Shown piece by piece: positions 35,745-45,250 of a stretch of 64,000 nucleotides of DNA. The stretch is from assembly GCA_002435755.1 (NCBI GenBank), contig DIYH01000024.1, positions 248,001 to 312,000 on the forward strand, written 5' to 3'. The notes beneath the pieces are model-generated. The model searched no databases. It was not told the origin of the DNA and saw only the letters and a list, made by a program, of their open reading frames with translations. The position numbers and the translations under genes are program-made. Source of the DNA: Flammeovirgaceae bacterium UBA6059. Its GTDB lineage: Bacteria > Bacteroidota > Bacteroidia > Cytophagales > Cyclobacteriaceae. Every line of letters begins with the position of its first letter. The stretch's first letter is position 1.

Positions 35745-37406
35745 CTAGTGTAGCTTCTCAAACCAGACATTCCTGGCTCGGCCATTGGAGATGCGGATAC
35801 CGGTGATCTCCTGGGCTTCATTGCGACTGATCTTGATGGTTGCATAATTGGCCATGTTGAGCACATCCTCCTTGAGGAGGGTAATAGAAAAGTCACCATG
35901 TCGGGCATGATGTCCCATGAGTACACTGTCCTGTAGGATAAGGTCGTACTGTGTCTCCAGCTCTGGGCTATAGTAGCGACCTGCATAAGCTTCGATGTAT
36001 TCTGCTGGATTAGTGACTGGCTCGAAGGCGTTAAACCGAGAAGGTCGGTCATCACCTGTGTTGACAACTATGCTTTTTTTGCCTTGGTCGTTTATGCTAA
36101 AATGAGCGGTGAGTACTGACTCTATCCCTATCATCTTAAACTTGTTATCCGAAATGGGTACGATGGCGTTTTCACTTTGCTTAGATCGCCAGTACCTCAA
36201 TGTGTCATCTTTAAGGTAGATCTTACGGACATAGTTTTCCTTTTCATTCCAGTACCACCCTTCGAACGCTTTGAGTTGGTCAGTAGAGAGCTTCACAGTG
36301 TGTGGTTCTGCCGTAGGTGCTGTTGCTACTGACTTATCTTCAAGTAGGATGCCGGAGATGGAGCGAGCCTTGCCTCCCGGTCCTGCTGTGGCGTAGTTGG
36401 TTAGGATTGCGATGCTCAGTTGCTCTTCAGGGTAGGTGCTGACATACGCCCGGAAGCCTCCTATCGAGCCACCGTGCTGCACGCGCTTGTAGCCGTGCAT
36501 TTCGTCTACAAAGACCCCAAAGGCATAGTTGTTTGGGGTACCATCGTTGAATGGATCGACTGTTTGCAGTAGCTCAAATGCGGAAGCCCAGCCTTCTTTT
36601 GGTGTGCTGAAGTTTTGCAGCCAGGTGAGCAGATCATCTGTCGTAGAGTGCATATTGCCAGAGCCAACATAGCCCCAGTACTCTACAGCGCGGAAGAAGC
36701 CCTCATCCGAAGGGTGATAAGAAGTAGCGTTGTTCGGTACCACGCGATCATAGCGGTCTTCCACATAGGTATTGGGCATTCCCAATGAATCGAACACATT
36801 GGCCTTCATCCATGCCGGGAACTTCTCTCCGGTAATGTTTTCGATAATGTTTGACATCAGCATAAAACCAGTATTGCAGTACAGGTACTCATCGCCTGGC
36901 TTGAAATTGAGCTCCCGTTGTTTCAGCATAAAGCGATACAGGTCTTCATTGGTCCTGCTATCATCATCCCGCCAGCCTGCCAGACCAAGCATGGCATGTA
37001 AACTCCTCATCCCGCTGGTGTGGTGCAGCATATGCCGAATGGTAATGGTATGCCCAAAATCCGGCATATCTGGCAAGTGTTTACGGATGTCATCGTCTAC
37101 CGACAATAAACCTCTCTCATGTAGCAATACGATACCCATAGCCGTAAATTGCTTGGAGACAGAGCCAGTGTTGAAGATGGTAGTTGTTGCATTGGGCACA
37201 TCGTATTCAAGACTCGCCAGACCAAAGGCTTTGGAGTAGATCGTTTCGCCGTTCTTCATGATACCTACCGCTCCTCCGGGGTGACCTTCCATGTTCCATG
37301 TGCTGAAAAGGCTATCTATTTGTTGTGATTGGTCTTTGGTTAGCTGGGCACTGGATGAGAACAGAATCAAGAAGGACAGGAAGAAAAAGAGGTAGATGCG
37401 TTTCAT
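35745..37406 (-). CDS. serine hydrolase, class C beta-lactamase family, exported
   Basis: The ATG at 37406 gives 553 residues starting with a signal peptide (KRIYLFFFLSFLILFSSSAQ); an ATG-less extension upstream is rejected. SVSK (82-85) is the SxxK nucleophile motif and YCN (176-178) the YxN motif. HTSGMRS and QHGGSIGGFRAY are typical, the latter supplying the HxG motif. A C-terminal beta-barrel-like domain (about 385-553) follows, as in many beta-lactamase-related esterases/peptidases. The substrate is unknown. Confidence 0.9.
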   Translation of the reverse strand: MKRIYLFFFLSFLILFSSSAQLTKDQSQQIDSLFSTWNMEGHPGGAVGIMKNGETIYSKAFGLASLEYDVPNATTTIFNTGSVSKQFTAMGIVLLHERGLLSVDDDIRKHLPDMPDFGHTITIRHMLHHTSGMRSLHAMLGLAGWRDDDSRTNEDLYRFMLKQRELNFKPGDEYLYCNTGFMLMSNIIENITGEKFPAWMKANVFDSLGMPNTYVEDRYDRVVPNNATSYHPSDEGFFRAVEYWGYVGSGNMHSTTDDLLTWLQNFSTPKEGWASAFELLQTVDPFNDGTPNNYAFGVFVDEMHGYKRVQHGGSIGGFRAYVSTYPEEQLSIAILTNYATAGPGGKARSISGILLEDKSVATAPTAEPHTVKLSTDQLKAFEGWYWNEKENYVRKIYLKDDTLRYWRSKQSENAIVPISDNKFKMIGIESVLTAHFSINDQGKKSIVVNTGDDRPSRFNAFEPVTNPAEYIEAYAGRYYSPELETQYDLILQDSVLMGHHARHGDFSITLLKEDVLNMANYATIKISRNEAQEITGIRISNGRARNVWFEKLH

Positions 37407-37616
37407 AGTTTTCTGACAAGTACGGTTCCGAGTGTTGTCAACTTGGACCAAATATGGTGACGTAGTACTATCAAGTTACTTATTCATGATAGGATAGACA
37501 ATAGAAAGAATTGGGCGGGAGTACTTTATGGTCCTTCGTTACAAACTAAAGATAGTAGGGATAGTCAAAGACAATGTCAACAAGGGCCAAACACTGGTAG
37601 GCAACAGACTATTGGG

Positions 37617-37799
37617 TTATTCATTAAGAACCAACTCAAAAACCTGCTCCAACCCCAGGTCAAAGGCTCTGGCAATCCTGAGAGCTGTAATCCTGGAGGG
37701 AATAAACTTGCCCGTTTCAATTGTATTGATTGTTTTAAGCGAAACACCAACTGCCAAAGCCAATTCGGCTTGAGTCATGTTTCTTCTGGCCCTTTCCAC
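37617..37799 (-). CDS. small XRE-family helix-turn-helix regulator
   Basis: This 60-residue protein is almost only a Cro/CI HTH: RRNMTQAELALAVGVSLKTI, then NTIETGKFIPSRITALRIARAF. Relatives usually begin with a few more residues (MKN-x-IKVERARR). Here the frame continues upstream (GKNAIKVERARR) without an ATG, so translation starts at the GTG at 37799 or at an unusual upstream codon. A 24-codon ATG frame overlaps the start in another frame. No partner gene is obvious. Confidence 0.7.
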   Translation of the reverse strand: MERARRNMTQAELALAVGVSLKTINTIETGKFIPSRITALRIARAFDLGLEQVFELVLNE

Positions 37800-37953
37800 T
37801 TTGATTGCATTCTTTCCAGGTCCTCGATTTGTGCTTCTAAAGCTTTCATCGAAGTAACTTAGAGGTTTTAATGATACCTATAGGTTAAAAAATCTAATAG
37901 CTAAGAATTGACAAATGAAGTGTTCCTGAATCTTTATGAAAGCCTGGTACTAA

Positions 37954-38613
37954 TTAAAAATAGTGCTGCAGCCCAAGCTGAAATGATCTCAGGGTGAAAT
38001 CCAACCCGAAGTTGCTGTCCACGTTGTTGAGATCAATGTCTGGTTCCGTTGGTGTGGTTGATGTCCGATTATATCCTAGTGCACCAAATGCTGCCTCTAA
38101 ACCAAAATTTTCATTAAGCATGAAAACCATTCCTGGTGATACTGCAATACCAAACCCTATCACACGCTCTTTAAAATCTTCATCAACACCATTGATAGTG
38201 TTGCCAAAGCTTCCAGATATGGTTGGTTGAACGAAAAGATAAAAGTTATCTGAGATGGACTTATGGAACCTACTAAAGACTTCAAGTTCTACAGTATTTG
38301 TTTTGGATTCGGACTCAATTATTTGCTGTGAGGCCGTTTCCAGGATCGTATTATTGAAGTCGTGTCCGTAACCAATTCCAAAGCCAAAACTTGTGTTGTC
38401 ATTGACAAAAAAACCGATTCTGGGAATGACCCTAACCTGGGTAACGGTCTGTTCGCCGATGTTGGCAAAATTGGTCGATGAAGCGTACTCGTTATCAATT
38501 TGATTCTGAAAAAAACTTACTGCACCTCCTATTTGCTTAAGGCCTTTTTGAAACTGGGCCTTTGAAACAATTGGTAAAATGAGAAAGAGAACAATTGGAA
38601 ACAGATTTTTCAT
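37954..38613 (-). CDS. outer membrane beta-barrel protein
   Basis: A 219-residue protein with a signal peptide (FLILPIVSKAQ). Alternating amphipathic strands follow (VRVIPRIGFFVNDNTSFGFGIGYGHDF, NFYLFVQPTISGSFG, FGIAVSPGMVFMLNENFGLEAAFGALGY), and it ends in RSFQLGLQHYF with a terminal Phe typical of BAM substrates. It fits the small porin-like/OmpW-size barrels; ligand unknown. Confidence 0.8.
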   Translation of the reverse strand: MKNLFPIVLFLILPIVSKAQFQKGLKQIGGAVSFFQNQIDNEYASSTNFANIGEQTVTQVRVIPRIGFFVNDNTSFGFGIGYGHDFNNTILETASQQIIESESKTNTVELEVFSRFHKSISDNFYLFVQPTISGSFGNTINGVDEDFKERVIGFGIAVSPGMVFMLNENFGLEAAFGALGYNRTSTTPTEPDIDLNNVDSNFGLDFTLRSFQLGLQHYF

Positions 38614-38849
38614 AACATTTTTTTAAGTGAGAATGAATTAAAACATAACTGCATAACTAACACATAACTTTAGTTAATGGTGCGGTTTTCTGATGAGACC
38701 AATAGAAAACTTTATAAGTGCTTTTTACAATTGTAAAAATAGCCTCCGGAGAGAGTAGACCACTGAAGGGCATGATGTTGTTAGCCGAAATTTATACTTC
38801 GTAACAAAAACTTCATATAGTTTTTACCATGTTGTACTAGGTTCGCGGC

Positions 38850-39857
38850 ATGAAAGCATTTGCAAGCATCGCTATCATGACCATGTTGTTAACAGCATGT
38901 GATAGTTCGAAAGAAAAGACCAGTCCAACCACGGATACTTTACAACTGTTCGACTCGTCGATTGTAGCTTTTCCGGTAGGATATCAGTACCCACAGGGAA
39001 ACACATTTACTGTACTATCGTGGAATGTTGAGCATTTTGTAGATCCCTATGACGATCCTTATATCAATAATGTCAGAGAAGATAGCCCGTCTGAGAACCT
39101 GGCTGAAAAGGTAAGTCTGTTCATTTCAGCTTTGAGAGAAGCTGATGCTGACGTAGTTGTTTTACAAGAGTTCGAAAGTGAAAAATACCTGATGACCCTT
39201 GCCAGAGATTCATTTCCCGAGCTTAACTATCAGTTTTTCTCTGATGCGGCAAGTCCTGGCTGGTACATGAATGTTGTTTTGATGAGCAGATTCCCGCTAG
39301 GGGTACTACGCGCCTACGGGGATGTCACGACTCCAGTGACTGGATATCGCGATGAAGAAGGCAACAAGGAAACCCAAAGCCAGATCAATACACGTATGTG
39401 GACCCAACAAGTGTTTCCTTCTGAAAGCTATGCCTTTTGGTTGACCGGAGTACATCTCAAAGCGGGAAGAGGAGAGAGAAACATAGCTATGCGTACAGGG
39501 CAGATCCAGTTCTTGCAACAGCAATTTGACCAGTTGATGATACTTGATCCGGGCACAAATTTGATGATGACGGGTGATTTTAATGCTTACCCCAACAGTA
39601 CGGAGCTGGCGATGCTTACTGATCCGCAAAATGGAGGTGTGCTTATGATCGATCCCCTGGATAGTATGGTGAATACGCATCCTGCCGATGTACCTGTCAG
39701 ACGACTGGACTATATGATCATCAATGCCAACATGTCCAGTGAGATGGTTCCTGGCTCTGTGAAAGCGGTCAATTTCTTTTCACCTGATTCCATGCGTATG
39801 ATCAGTGATCACCTACCGGTAATGGGTAGCTTCTACAGTGAAAACAGACCCAAGTGA
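38850..39857 (+). CDS. endonuclease/exonuclease/phosphatase family lipoprotein
   Basis: The 335-residue protein has a lipobox (Cys17 in LTAC). The EEP catalytic set is complete: SWNVEHF (Asn59), VVLQEFE (Glu107), VHLKAG (His202), TGDFNAYP (Asp243, Asn245) and ISDHLPVMG (Asp320, His321). As a surface or periplasmic lipoprotein it may degrade extracellular nucleic acid or dephosphorylate small molecules. The enzyme is divergent from the beta-barrel gene. Confidence 0.88.
   Translation: MKAFASIAIMTMLLTACDSSKEKTSPTTDTLQLFDSSIVAFPVGYQYPQGNTFTVLSWNVEHFVDPYDDPYINNVREDSPSENLAEKVSLFISALREADADVVVLQEFESEKYLMTLARDSFPELNYQFFSDAASPGWYMNVVLMSRFPLGVLRAYGDVTTPVTGYRDEEGNKETQSQINTRMWTQQVFPSESYAFWLTGVHLKAGRGERNIAMRTGQIQFLQQQFDQLMILDPGTNLMMTGDFNAYPNSTELAMLTDPQNGGVLMIDPLDSMVNTHPADVPVRRLDYMIINANMSSEMVPGSVKAVNFFSPDSMRMISDHLPVMGSFYSENRPK
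38971..38980 (+). repeat. TTCCGGTAGG copy inside the EEP lipoprotein gene
   Basis: Exact copy in a Phe-Pro-Val-Gly codon context. Confidence 0.6.
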
Positions 39858-39968
39858 GTCTGGCATAGGCAACTATCGACCTTAGATATGCCTGTTCCTG
39901 TATTTCAGATCGCGGGCTTCATAACCAAACGTGTAGTTAACAGTTCCCAAGTACAAATCAAGTACCTC

Positions 39969-40757
39969 ATGAAGAGAGTAATGTCACAGCGATACAGCAT
40001 GGGAAAAGTACTTTGTCTTTTCTTTTTCCTTCCATTTGGTCTTTCAGCCTATTCTGATGAGAGCGATACGCTCGCCTGGAAGGCGGGTCTTGACGTCACC
40101 GGATTCTGGCAATCCGGAAATGTCGATACCTGGATCTTCAGGACTCAGTCGGACGTAAGTTCTAAGCCTGGAAAGAAGGTTATTTTCAGAACTAAAAACT
40201 CCTATATCTACCAGGCCTTCGGCAAGGAAAAAGCAGACGAAGATATCCTAAGTCTCAACTTCCTCAATATTGGTCCGGACCGAAGATGGTCTCCACTCCT
40301 TCTCGGTTTTGTAAGCTCTAATTTCAGAAGGGAGATTGATTTACGCTACCTGCTGGGAGCTGGAGTTACCTATCAGGTTTTTAAGAGAAATGACAACTTT
40401 CTGAAGATGGCGCTATCTAGCGAATACGAGCAAACTGATTTCTCCATGTCTACTTTCAATCTATCGGAATATAACGGGGAGAGCTCAATTCGTACCTTAC
40501 GCAGCACGATATGGATCAATGGCAAGTATCACCTGTTAGATAAGAAAATGATCTTAAGTCATGAAAGCTTTTTTCAGCCTTCCCTAGAGCGAGGTAACAA
40601 CTACCGGTGGCAGGCTGATATTGGTTTGGAGCTGCCTATCAATAAGTCTATAAGCTTCAAGATCAGCTATCGCCACACCTTTGAGAGTATAGTGATCGCT
40701 GATCAGGCTCGAGAAGACCGGTTTTTGACGTTTGGCTTGAGTCTAAAGAACTATTGA
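39969..40757 (+). CDS. DUF481 outer-membrane-like protein
   Basis: The 262-residue form (ATG at 39969; the upstream ATG at 39888 adds 27 unlikely residues, ATGs at 39981 and 39999 are also possible) has a signal peptide ending GLSAYS. Strands typical of DUF481 barrels follow: AGLDVTGFWQSGNVDTWIFRTQSDV, VIFRTKNSYIYQAFGKEKADED, YLLGAGVTYQVFK and ISFKISYRHTFES. It ends DRFLTFGLSLKNY. Such proteins are outer-membrane barrels of unknown role. It lies 111 bases after the EEP gene and may be co-transcribed. Confidence 0.8.
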   Translation: MKRVMSQRYSMGKVLCLFFFLPFGLSAYSDESDTLAWKAGLDVTGFWQSGNVDTWIFRTQSDVSSKPGKKVIFRTKNSYIYQAFGKEKADEDILSLNFLNIGPDRRWSPLLLGFVSSNFRREIDLRYLLGAGVTYQVFKRNDNFLKMALSSEYEQTDFSMSTFNLSEYNGESSIRTLRSTIWINGKYHLLDKKMILSHESFFQPSLERGNNYRWQADIGLELPINKSISFKISYRHTFESIVIADQAREDRFLTFGLSLKNY

Positions 40758-40862
40758 CAGTCAGAATTCTCACTCCACAGTATGATCAAAATGGAAAAGC
40801 TGGCTGATCTATTCCCGAAAGCTTGTCTATGTGTTTCCCGATGTTATGTGGAGTTCTAACAT

Positions 40863-41411
40863 CTACTTACCTTTTAAGTAGGCGTTGATCAGATCTGCCC
40901 AATCCTGTAGGTTGTTTTCATACATTTTTTCAATGCTTCTTTGATTGAGGCTGTTTCCAATGTGGTTTAGACCAGTGTATGTGTAAGTCACAGTGGTTTT
41001 AGTTTTAGTGTCATTCTCGATAGTGGTACTTTTTACGGTAATCGTCCAAAAACGATTTTGTGTTGAAACTAAATACTGAATTAGGTGATCCTTTGGTTCA
41101 TATTTTGAAACAATCCAAAGAGATGCACCTTCCTCTCCATGACTATGCCCACTTGGTTCAACTTTGAAAGCTGTGCCTTCCTCAATAACCTCTTTTTCAG
41201 GATAGATCAGTTTGGGTTCCCAACCTGGTGCCCATTTTCGCTCCTCAAATGTGCCGTATAGGGGGAAGACGTGTTTGATATTTGCATCCACTACAAAAGA
41301 TGCGGTCTGTGAAGTCCTTTGAGACTTAAATTGGTCTGGGTCTGATTCGGAGTGCGTGGTACAAGCGACCATACTAAGTAATATCATAATGGTAAAAAAA
41401 TTTGATTTCAT
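40863..41411 (-). CDS. SRPBCC-like lipoprotein
   Basis: The ATG at 41411 gives 182 residues with a lipobox (MVAC). A START-like fold follows: TASFVVDANIKHVFPLYGTFEERKWAPGWEP, FKVEPSGHSHGEEGASLWIVSKYEP and SIEKMYENNLQDWADLINAYL. The cavity suggests small-molecule binding. It starts 46 bases after the Crp/Fnr-type regulator on the same strand, so the two likely form an operon. Confidence 0.75.
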   Translation of the reverse strand: MKSNFFTIMILLSMVACTTHSESDPDQFKSQRTSQTASFVVDANIKHVFPLYGTFEERKWAPGWEPKLIYPEKEVIEEGTAFKVEPSGHSHGEEGASLWIVSKYEPKDHLIQYLVSTQNRFWTITVKSTTIENDTKTKTTVTYTYTGLNHIGNSLNQRSIEKMYENNLQDWADLINAYLKGK

Positions 41412-41457
41412 TGTTCTTCGTTTTTGCAAAGAACCTAACCGAAAATCAGATTTTCAT

Positions 41458-41988
41458 TTACAAATGTTGAGAAAGCTGCTTTCTTGCCCTACTCAGCTGA
41501 GTTGGAGTAATGCCAAGATATTGGGCTATGTAGTAGTGTGGAATTCGATTAAGCAATCCAGGATAGTCGTTAAGAAAAAGTTGATACTTCTCTACAGAAG
41601 TAAGGTTGAGTAAGGAAACCAGTCGTGTCTGAAATCCTTTGTTCAGCTTTTGAAATTCTCTATTTATTATTTCAGTGATCCTTGGATCCTTATTGACATG
41701 CGACATGACTTCAGCGAAGTTGGCAATCGATACTTCCGAATCCTCAAGAGCTTGAATGTTCATTGACGCATTGGTATTGGGGATAAAACTCCCGATGATC
41801 ATATCACCTTCTTGAAAGAAGTGGGTAGTGATCTCTTCTCCTGAACTACCAATAACGAAACCTCTCAGCACCCCTTTAATCAATCTTCCGATTTTGGAAC
41901 AAGTTCGACCACTTTTGATGAAGAAGGCTTCCTTCTTTACAATCTCCGTTTCGTGAATGGATTCGCTTATAGTACTTGCAATGCTCAT
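41458..41988 (-). CDS. Crp/Fnr family transcriptional regulator
   Basis: The ATG at 41988 gives 176 residues; an upstream TTG frame is rejected. The N-terminal cyclic-nucleotide-binding-like barrel contains IVKKEAFFIKSGRTCSKIGRL, LRGFVIGSSGEEITTHFFQEGDM and IPNTNASMNIQALEDSEV. The C-terminal HTH is RIPHYYIAQYLGITPTQLSRARKQL. Length and pattern match the short Bacteroidota Crp/Fnr regulators that do not necessarily bind cAMP. It likely controls itself and the downstream lipoprotein. Confidence 0.85.
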   Translation of the reverse strand: MSIASTISESIHETEIVKKEAFFIKSGRTCSKIGRLIKGVLRGFVIGSSGEEITTHFFQEGDMIIGSFIPNTNASMNIQALEDSEVSIANFAEVMSHVNKDPRITEIINREFQKLNKGFQTRLVSLLNLTSVEKYQLFLNDYPGLLNRIPHYYIAQYLGITPTQLSRARKQLSQHL

Positions 41989-42060
41989 AATAGAGGCTGG
42001 GTCAACTATTGCTAAGTTCAAAAAAATGTTACTAACTTTTATATTTCTTCGTAGGCCCAA

Positions 42061-42516
42061 AGTTCATTTATGGACAAATAATGGCCGTTTCTTGATTTTT
42101 ATGTTCATGTGAGTTCGATTTAGGAAAATCGTTATTCCTGAAAATAGTAGTCTTAAGTTCTGTCTTTGGCCATTATTTATCTGAGATCTTAAATTGATTA
42201 TTGGAGATTGCTGACCTGTCTAGCCGTCAGACAGGTATTTTTCTCTGTTAGTAAAATCTAGAAAATATAAAATTCCTCGATGGCATCTATTGATCTGGTC
42301 ACTTAGGGGTTTTGCTTTGAGATTACGTTATGTCGGCTGCTAATGAACAGAAGGCTTGGTCAACCATGACCGTAAGCCTGACATAGCATTATTTTTGAGT
42401 TGAACTGTTGGTAATCGGCATTGAAGTACCCTGCGATGAATAATATCATTGTGGAACGGCTTATGTCCATTCCGCTAAAAATGGTGCGGAAAAAATTCCA
42501 GTCCAGAGTCATGGCC
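42061..42516. other. gene-free region with two strong hairpins
   Basis: No coding frame was recognised. ACCTGTCT (42214-42221) pairs exactly with AGACAGGT (42229-42236), followed by ATTTTTC, a terminator-like pattern on the + strand. GGCTTGGTCA (42353-42362) pairs with TGACC-GT-AAGCC (42367-42378) around ACCA, with a two-base bulge; outer bases ATGTC (42330-42334) and GACAT (42380-42384) extend it. No plus-strand gene is upstream, so a small RNA or a structured mobile remnant is possible. Confidence 0.4.
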
Positions 42517-43575
42517 TTACCCTGAGCGTTTACTTTCTATAATGGGGATGATGTACTTTAATAATATCTCAAAAGGGAGCTTCCCTCGCCAGTTGCCAAA
42601 GTTACTGCCAGTGAATACCACTTTTGCATCATAGTCAGGAAGTATCATCATATATTGGCCTCCATTACCCGACGCAAATAGTACCTCTGCATTGATGTCT
42701 TTATGCTGTAATTGCTCTTTGTACCAGTAGTAACCATATTTGGCACTTTCGTACTTCGCATGAGGTATGCGGGAGTATCTGGCGAATGAAAAATCAATAT
42801 CAATCTCACAGGTGGTGGACTGCTGTATCCATGGCTTGCTTACTACTTGACGGTTATTCCATCTGCCACTGTCACTGACGAGCCTGCTGATTTTCAACAT
42901 GTCCGACGGCAACATGAAAAATGAGCCGGCTGTGACACCCCTACCTTTCGGTGAAATAGTCCATTTGTAGTCCACAATACCCAGAGGCTCAAAAAGGTTG
43001 ATCCGGGCAAATTCCATGATGGTCATTCCGCTTGCCCTTGAAATGATTTCACCCATGATCATTGGATCGTTGGAGTTGTAAGACCAATTCAGTCCGGGTG
43101 TGTCCTTGAGGCCAATATTGATACAGTAGTCAATCCAATCGTTTGTGTCCCACATATCATCTTCGCATACCGGACCAATATCGTAGAACTCTTCACATGC
43201 ATAGCCAGACCTCATCTCAAGCAGGTCCTTTACAGTAATTGTCCCTTTGCGCTGTTTCCGCAGCTCCGGGAAGAACTTACCTAGGTTATCCTCAAGAGAG
43301 ATGAGTTTTTGATCAACAGCTATTCCGGCCAGGAGGCTCGTGACGGACTTGAAGGCCGACCTTGTATCATGCCGGTCGCCCCTGTCATATTTATTAAAAT
43401 ATTCCTCGATAATGATATGGTTACCGAGTTCAACGATAATCCCGTCAATATTAGGGTAAGTGTTATCGGCAATTTTCGCCTTGAGATCACTTAACAATAA
43501 ATGTTCGAGCTGCTGTCCGTGACAACTTGCAGCTATCAATATGATGAGTGCTGAGAAGATTATTCTTATTCGCAT
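42517..43575 (-). CDS. serine hydrolase, beta-lactamase / NylB-like, lipoprotein
   Basis: The ATG at 43575 gives 352 residues with a lipobox (Cys18 in AASC). SAFK (73-76, in TRSAFKSVTSLLAG) is the SxxK motif, and WSYNSNDPMIMG (Tyr166) is the YxN region, written YNS as in 6-aminohexanoate-dimer hydrolase relatives rather than YxN. GGQYMMILPDYDAKVVFTG near the end supplies the third motif. It is a probable esterase or amidase in the envelope; the natural substrate is unknown. Confidence 0.85.
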   Translation of the reverse strand: MRIRIIFSALIILIAASCHGQQLEHLLLSDLKAKIADNTYPNIDGIIVELGNHIIIEEYFNKYDRGDRHDTRSAFKSVTSLLAGIAVDQKLISLEDNLGKFFPELRKQRKGTITVKDLLEMRSGYACEEFYDIGPVCEDDMWDTNDWIDYCINIGLKDTPGLNWSYNSNDPMIMGEIISRASGMTIMEFARINLFEPLGIVDYKWTISPKGRGVTAGSFFMLPSDMLKISRLVSDSGRWNNRQVVSKPWIQQSTTCEIDIDFSFARYSRIPHAKYESAKYGYYWYKEQLQHKDINAEVLFASGNGGQYMMILPDYDAKVVFTGSNFGNWRGKLPFEILLKYIIPIIESKRSG

Positions 43576-43672
43576 CGAGGTATTGATTGATCGCAAGCAA
43601 TTTAGCAAAGATGCATTCCTGGTTAATTGTTAAAGAAGGCGGAGGTACAATTCACCGGCTATTGATTAGCAG

Positions 43673-44278
43673 TTAATGGTTTTTGATTAAATCCAGATCA
43701 CTCTTTTCATACCTGATGAACCCGTCCTCGGAAGGCAACTGCTTTTTCAACAGCCAGAACTTCCTCACGTTCTTAAGATTTTGTCGAGGGTTATCATCTA
43801 AAAAATCTCGTATGTACTGGCTATACATGTTATTGTCCGCTATCCCCCGTCTGAATGACGGATCATCTTTTCTACTTTCCAGTTCCAGCCACTTCAGAAC
43901 GGCATCCTCTAAAGTCTTTCCTTCATTCGACTTCACCCAATCCATGAAGTCACTGTGACATTGGAATTTATTACCTATTTGTCCTGCCATAAACCTTCTA
44001 AAGTTAGGCCCAAAGGAAATATTGTCGGTAATTACAGTTTCAAGTGTCAGCTGGCTTTTTGACCAATTGAAGCTGGACAGGACCTTTTTCTTTTTGGACT
44101 GGGGTTTGATTTTACCATTATTGTCTAAAGCAAACATGATACGGTCCCTCAGGTCGAATTTACGTCCTGTGACGGGTAGACCAGCCTGCTTGCAGATCTC
44201 TATCATTTCTTCTTTGAGCCAATACCAGTGATTGAACTCTGTTCCGGATTTTATATTCGAGAAGTCAGGTCTATTCAT
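43673..44278 (-). CDS. DUF6434 / SAP-like domain protein
   Basis: The 201-residue cytosolic protein begins RPDFSNIKSGTEFNHWYWLKEEMIEICKQAGLPVTGRKFDLRDRI, a SAP-like helix-loop-helix. FNWSKSQLTLETVITDNISFGPNFRRFMAGQIG and FMDWVKSNEGKTLEDAVLKWLELE follow, matching DUF6434-type proteins found as single genes in diverse bacteria. The SAP part suggests DNA binding; function unknown. Confidence 0.8.
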   Translation of the reverse strand: MNRPDFSNIKSGTEFNHWYWLKEEMIEICKQAGLPVTGRKFDLRDRIMFALDNNGKIKPQSKKKKVLSSFNWSKSQLTLETVITDNISFGPNFRRFMAGQIGNKFQCHSDFMDWVKSNEGKTLEDAVLKWLELESRKDDPSFRRGIADNNMYSQYIRDFLDDNPRQNLKNVRKFWLLKKQLPSEDGFIRYEKSDLDLIKNH

Positions 44279-44396
44279 AGTAGTATGAAGTACCTGATGT
44301 TAAAGTATACTGTTACACTTTTGAAATAAATATATTTCGAAAGAACCACTTGGTATGTTTGATACGGTAGCTCTTTGGTCTTAGCAGAAGAAGGAC

Positions 44397-45172
44397 TCAG
44401 AACTTTCCCGAATTGACATCCTTATCAGGAATGGGCTCCACATTATACCAGTGCTCTACTTTGCCATTTTCCAGTCAGAAGATATCAACCTGCGTTTAGT
44501 CCTGATTGATATCAGCATTGCTCCAGTTGGCTGGCAGAGGGTAGCTACAAAGTTGCCCTGACCGACAAGCAATATGATTTCATCATAGTTGAATGGACGA
44601 TTCGGATCACTCACCAGTCTTTGAAAATGCTCCAGGCCGTCAAGCACATCTTTGTTATGTTGAATTTACTTATTTGTCGATACAAATTCCAGTAGGCGAG
44701 AAGGATCCCCCCACTTCTTGGCCTTTCTTTGATCAGGTTACTGACTACTTGCTTATTGTCGTCGGTCTTATCCTAATCTATGATATCAGTAGGCCCATCC
44801 ATAGAGTTATGACCCGAAGAAGTGGTCGCTGCATATAGTGCGATAACATCCCAGTACTTGATGATTTTTTCATAAGCGTTTGTATGGAAGAAGTCTGTCG
44901 TCACCCACTAGGCCTCACCGTTATTGATATTCTGATAAGAATGTACAAGGACATACTGCTCATCTTTGAAACCCAGAATGATCTGAATATCTCGCGACGG
45001 ATTACGCTTGATAAATAATACAAAAAACTCCACGAACCCTTCCAAGCTATCTCTCACCTGTACTATGCTAAGTGTGGCGATTCCCCGTGTATTTGATCAC
45101 GGATTCCCGTGCATTTCCATCTCTGCTACACTCCATGTAGAGATTTCTTGCATTGTCGAGTTTCTTGCTCAT
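44397..45172 (-). pseudogene. NTF2-like / SnoaL-like two-domain protein, heavily degraded
   Basis: Starting at an ATG at 45172 (MSKKLDNARNLYMECSRDGN) the gene can be followed through at least three frames to a TGA at 44397. Recognisable blocks are LEGFVEFFVLFIKRNPSRDI, GQGNFVATLCQ, LENGKVEHWYNVEPIPDKD and NSGKF. Stop codons interrupt it after NRHT, NNGEA, TDIID, STNK, INQD and TQVDIF, and one frameshift follows the HSTG segment and another follows ATLCQ. The intact protein would be about 258 residues with two NTF2-like domains. Several stops look like CAG to TAG or CGA to TGA changes. It is a dead gene. Confidence 0.8.
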
Positions 45173-45250
45173 TGCTTGTCCAATTTTGTTTGAACAAAGG
45201 AGCCTGTCATACTATTTGGATACATACAAGGTCGAAAACCCAATCAGACT

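Noticed and set aside
36772..37239. 155-codon plus-strand frame
   Set aside because: Antisense to the serine hydrolase with intact SVSK and YCN motifs; shadow frame.
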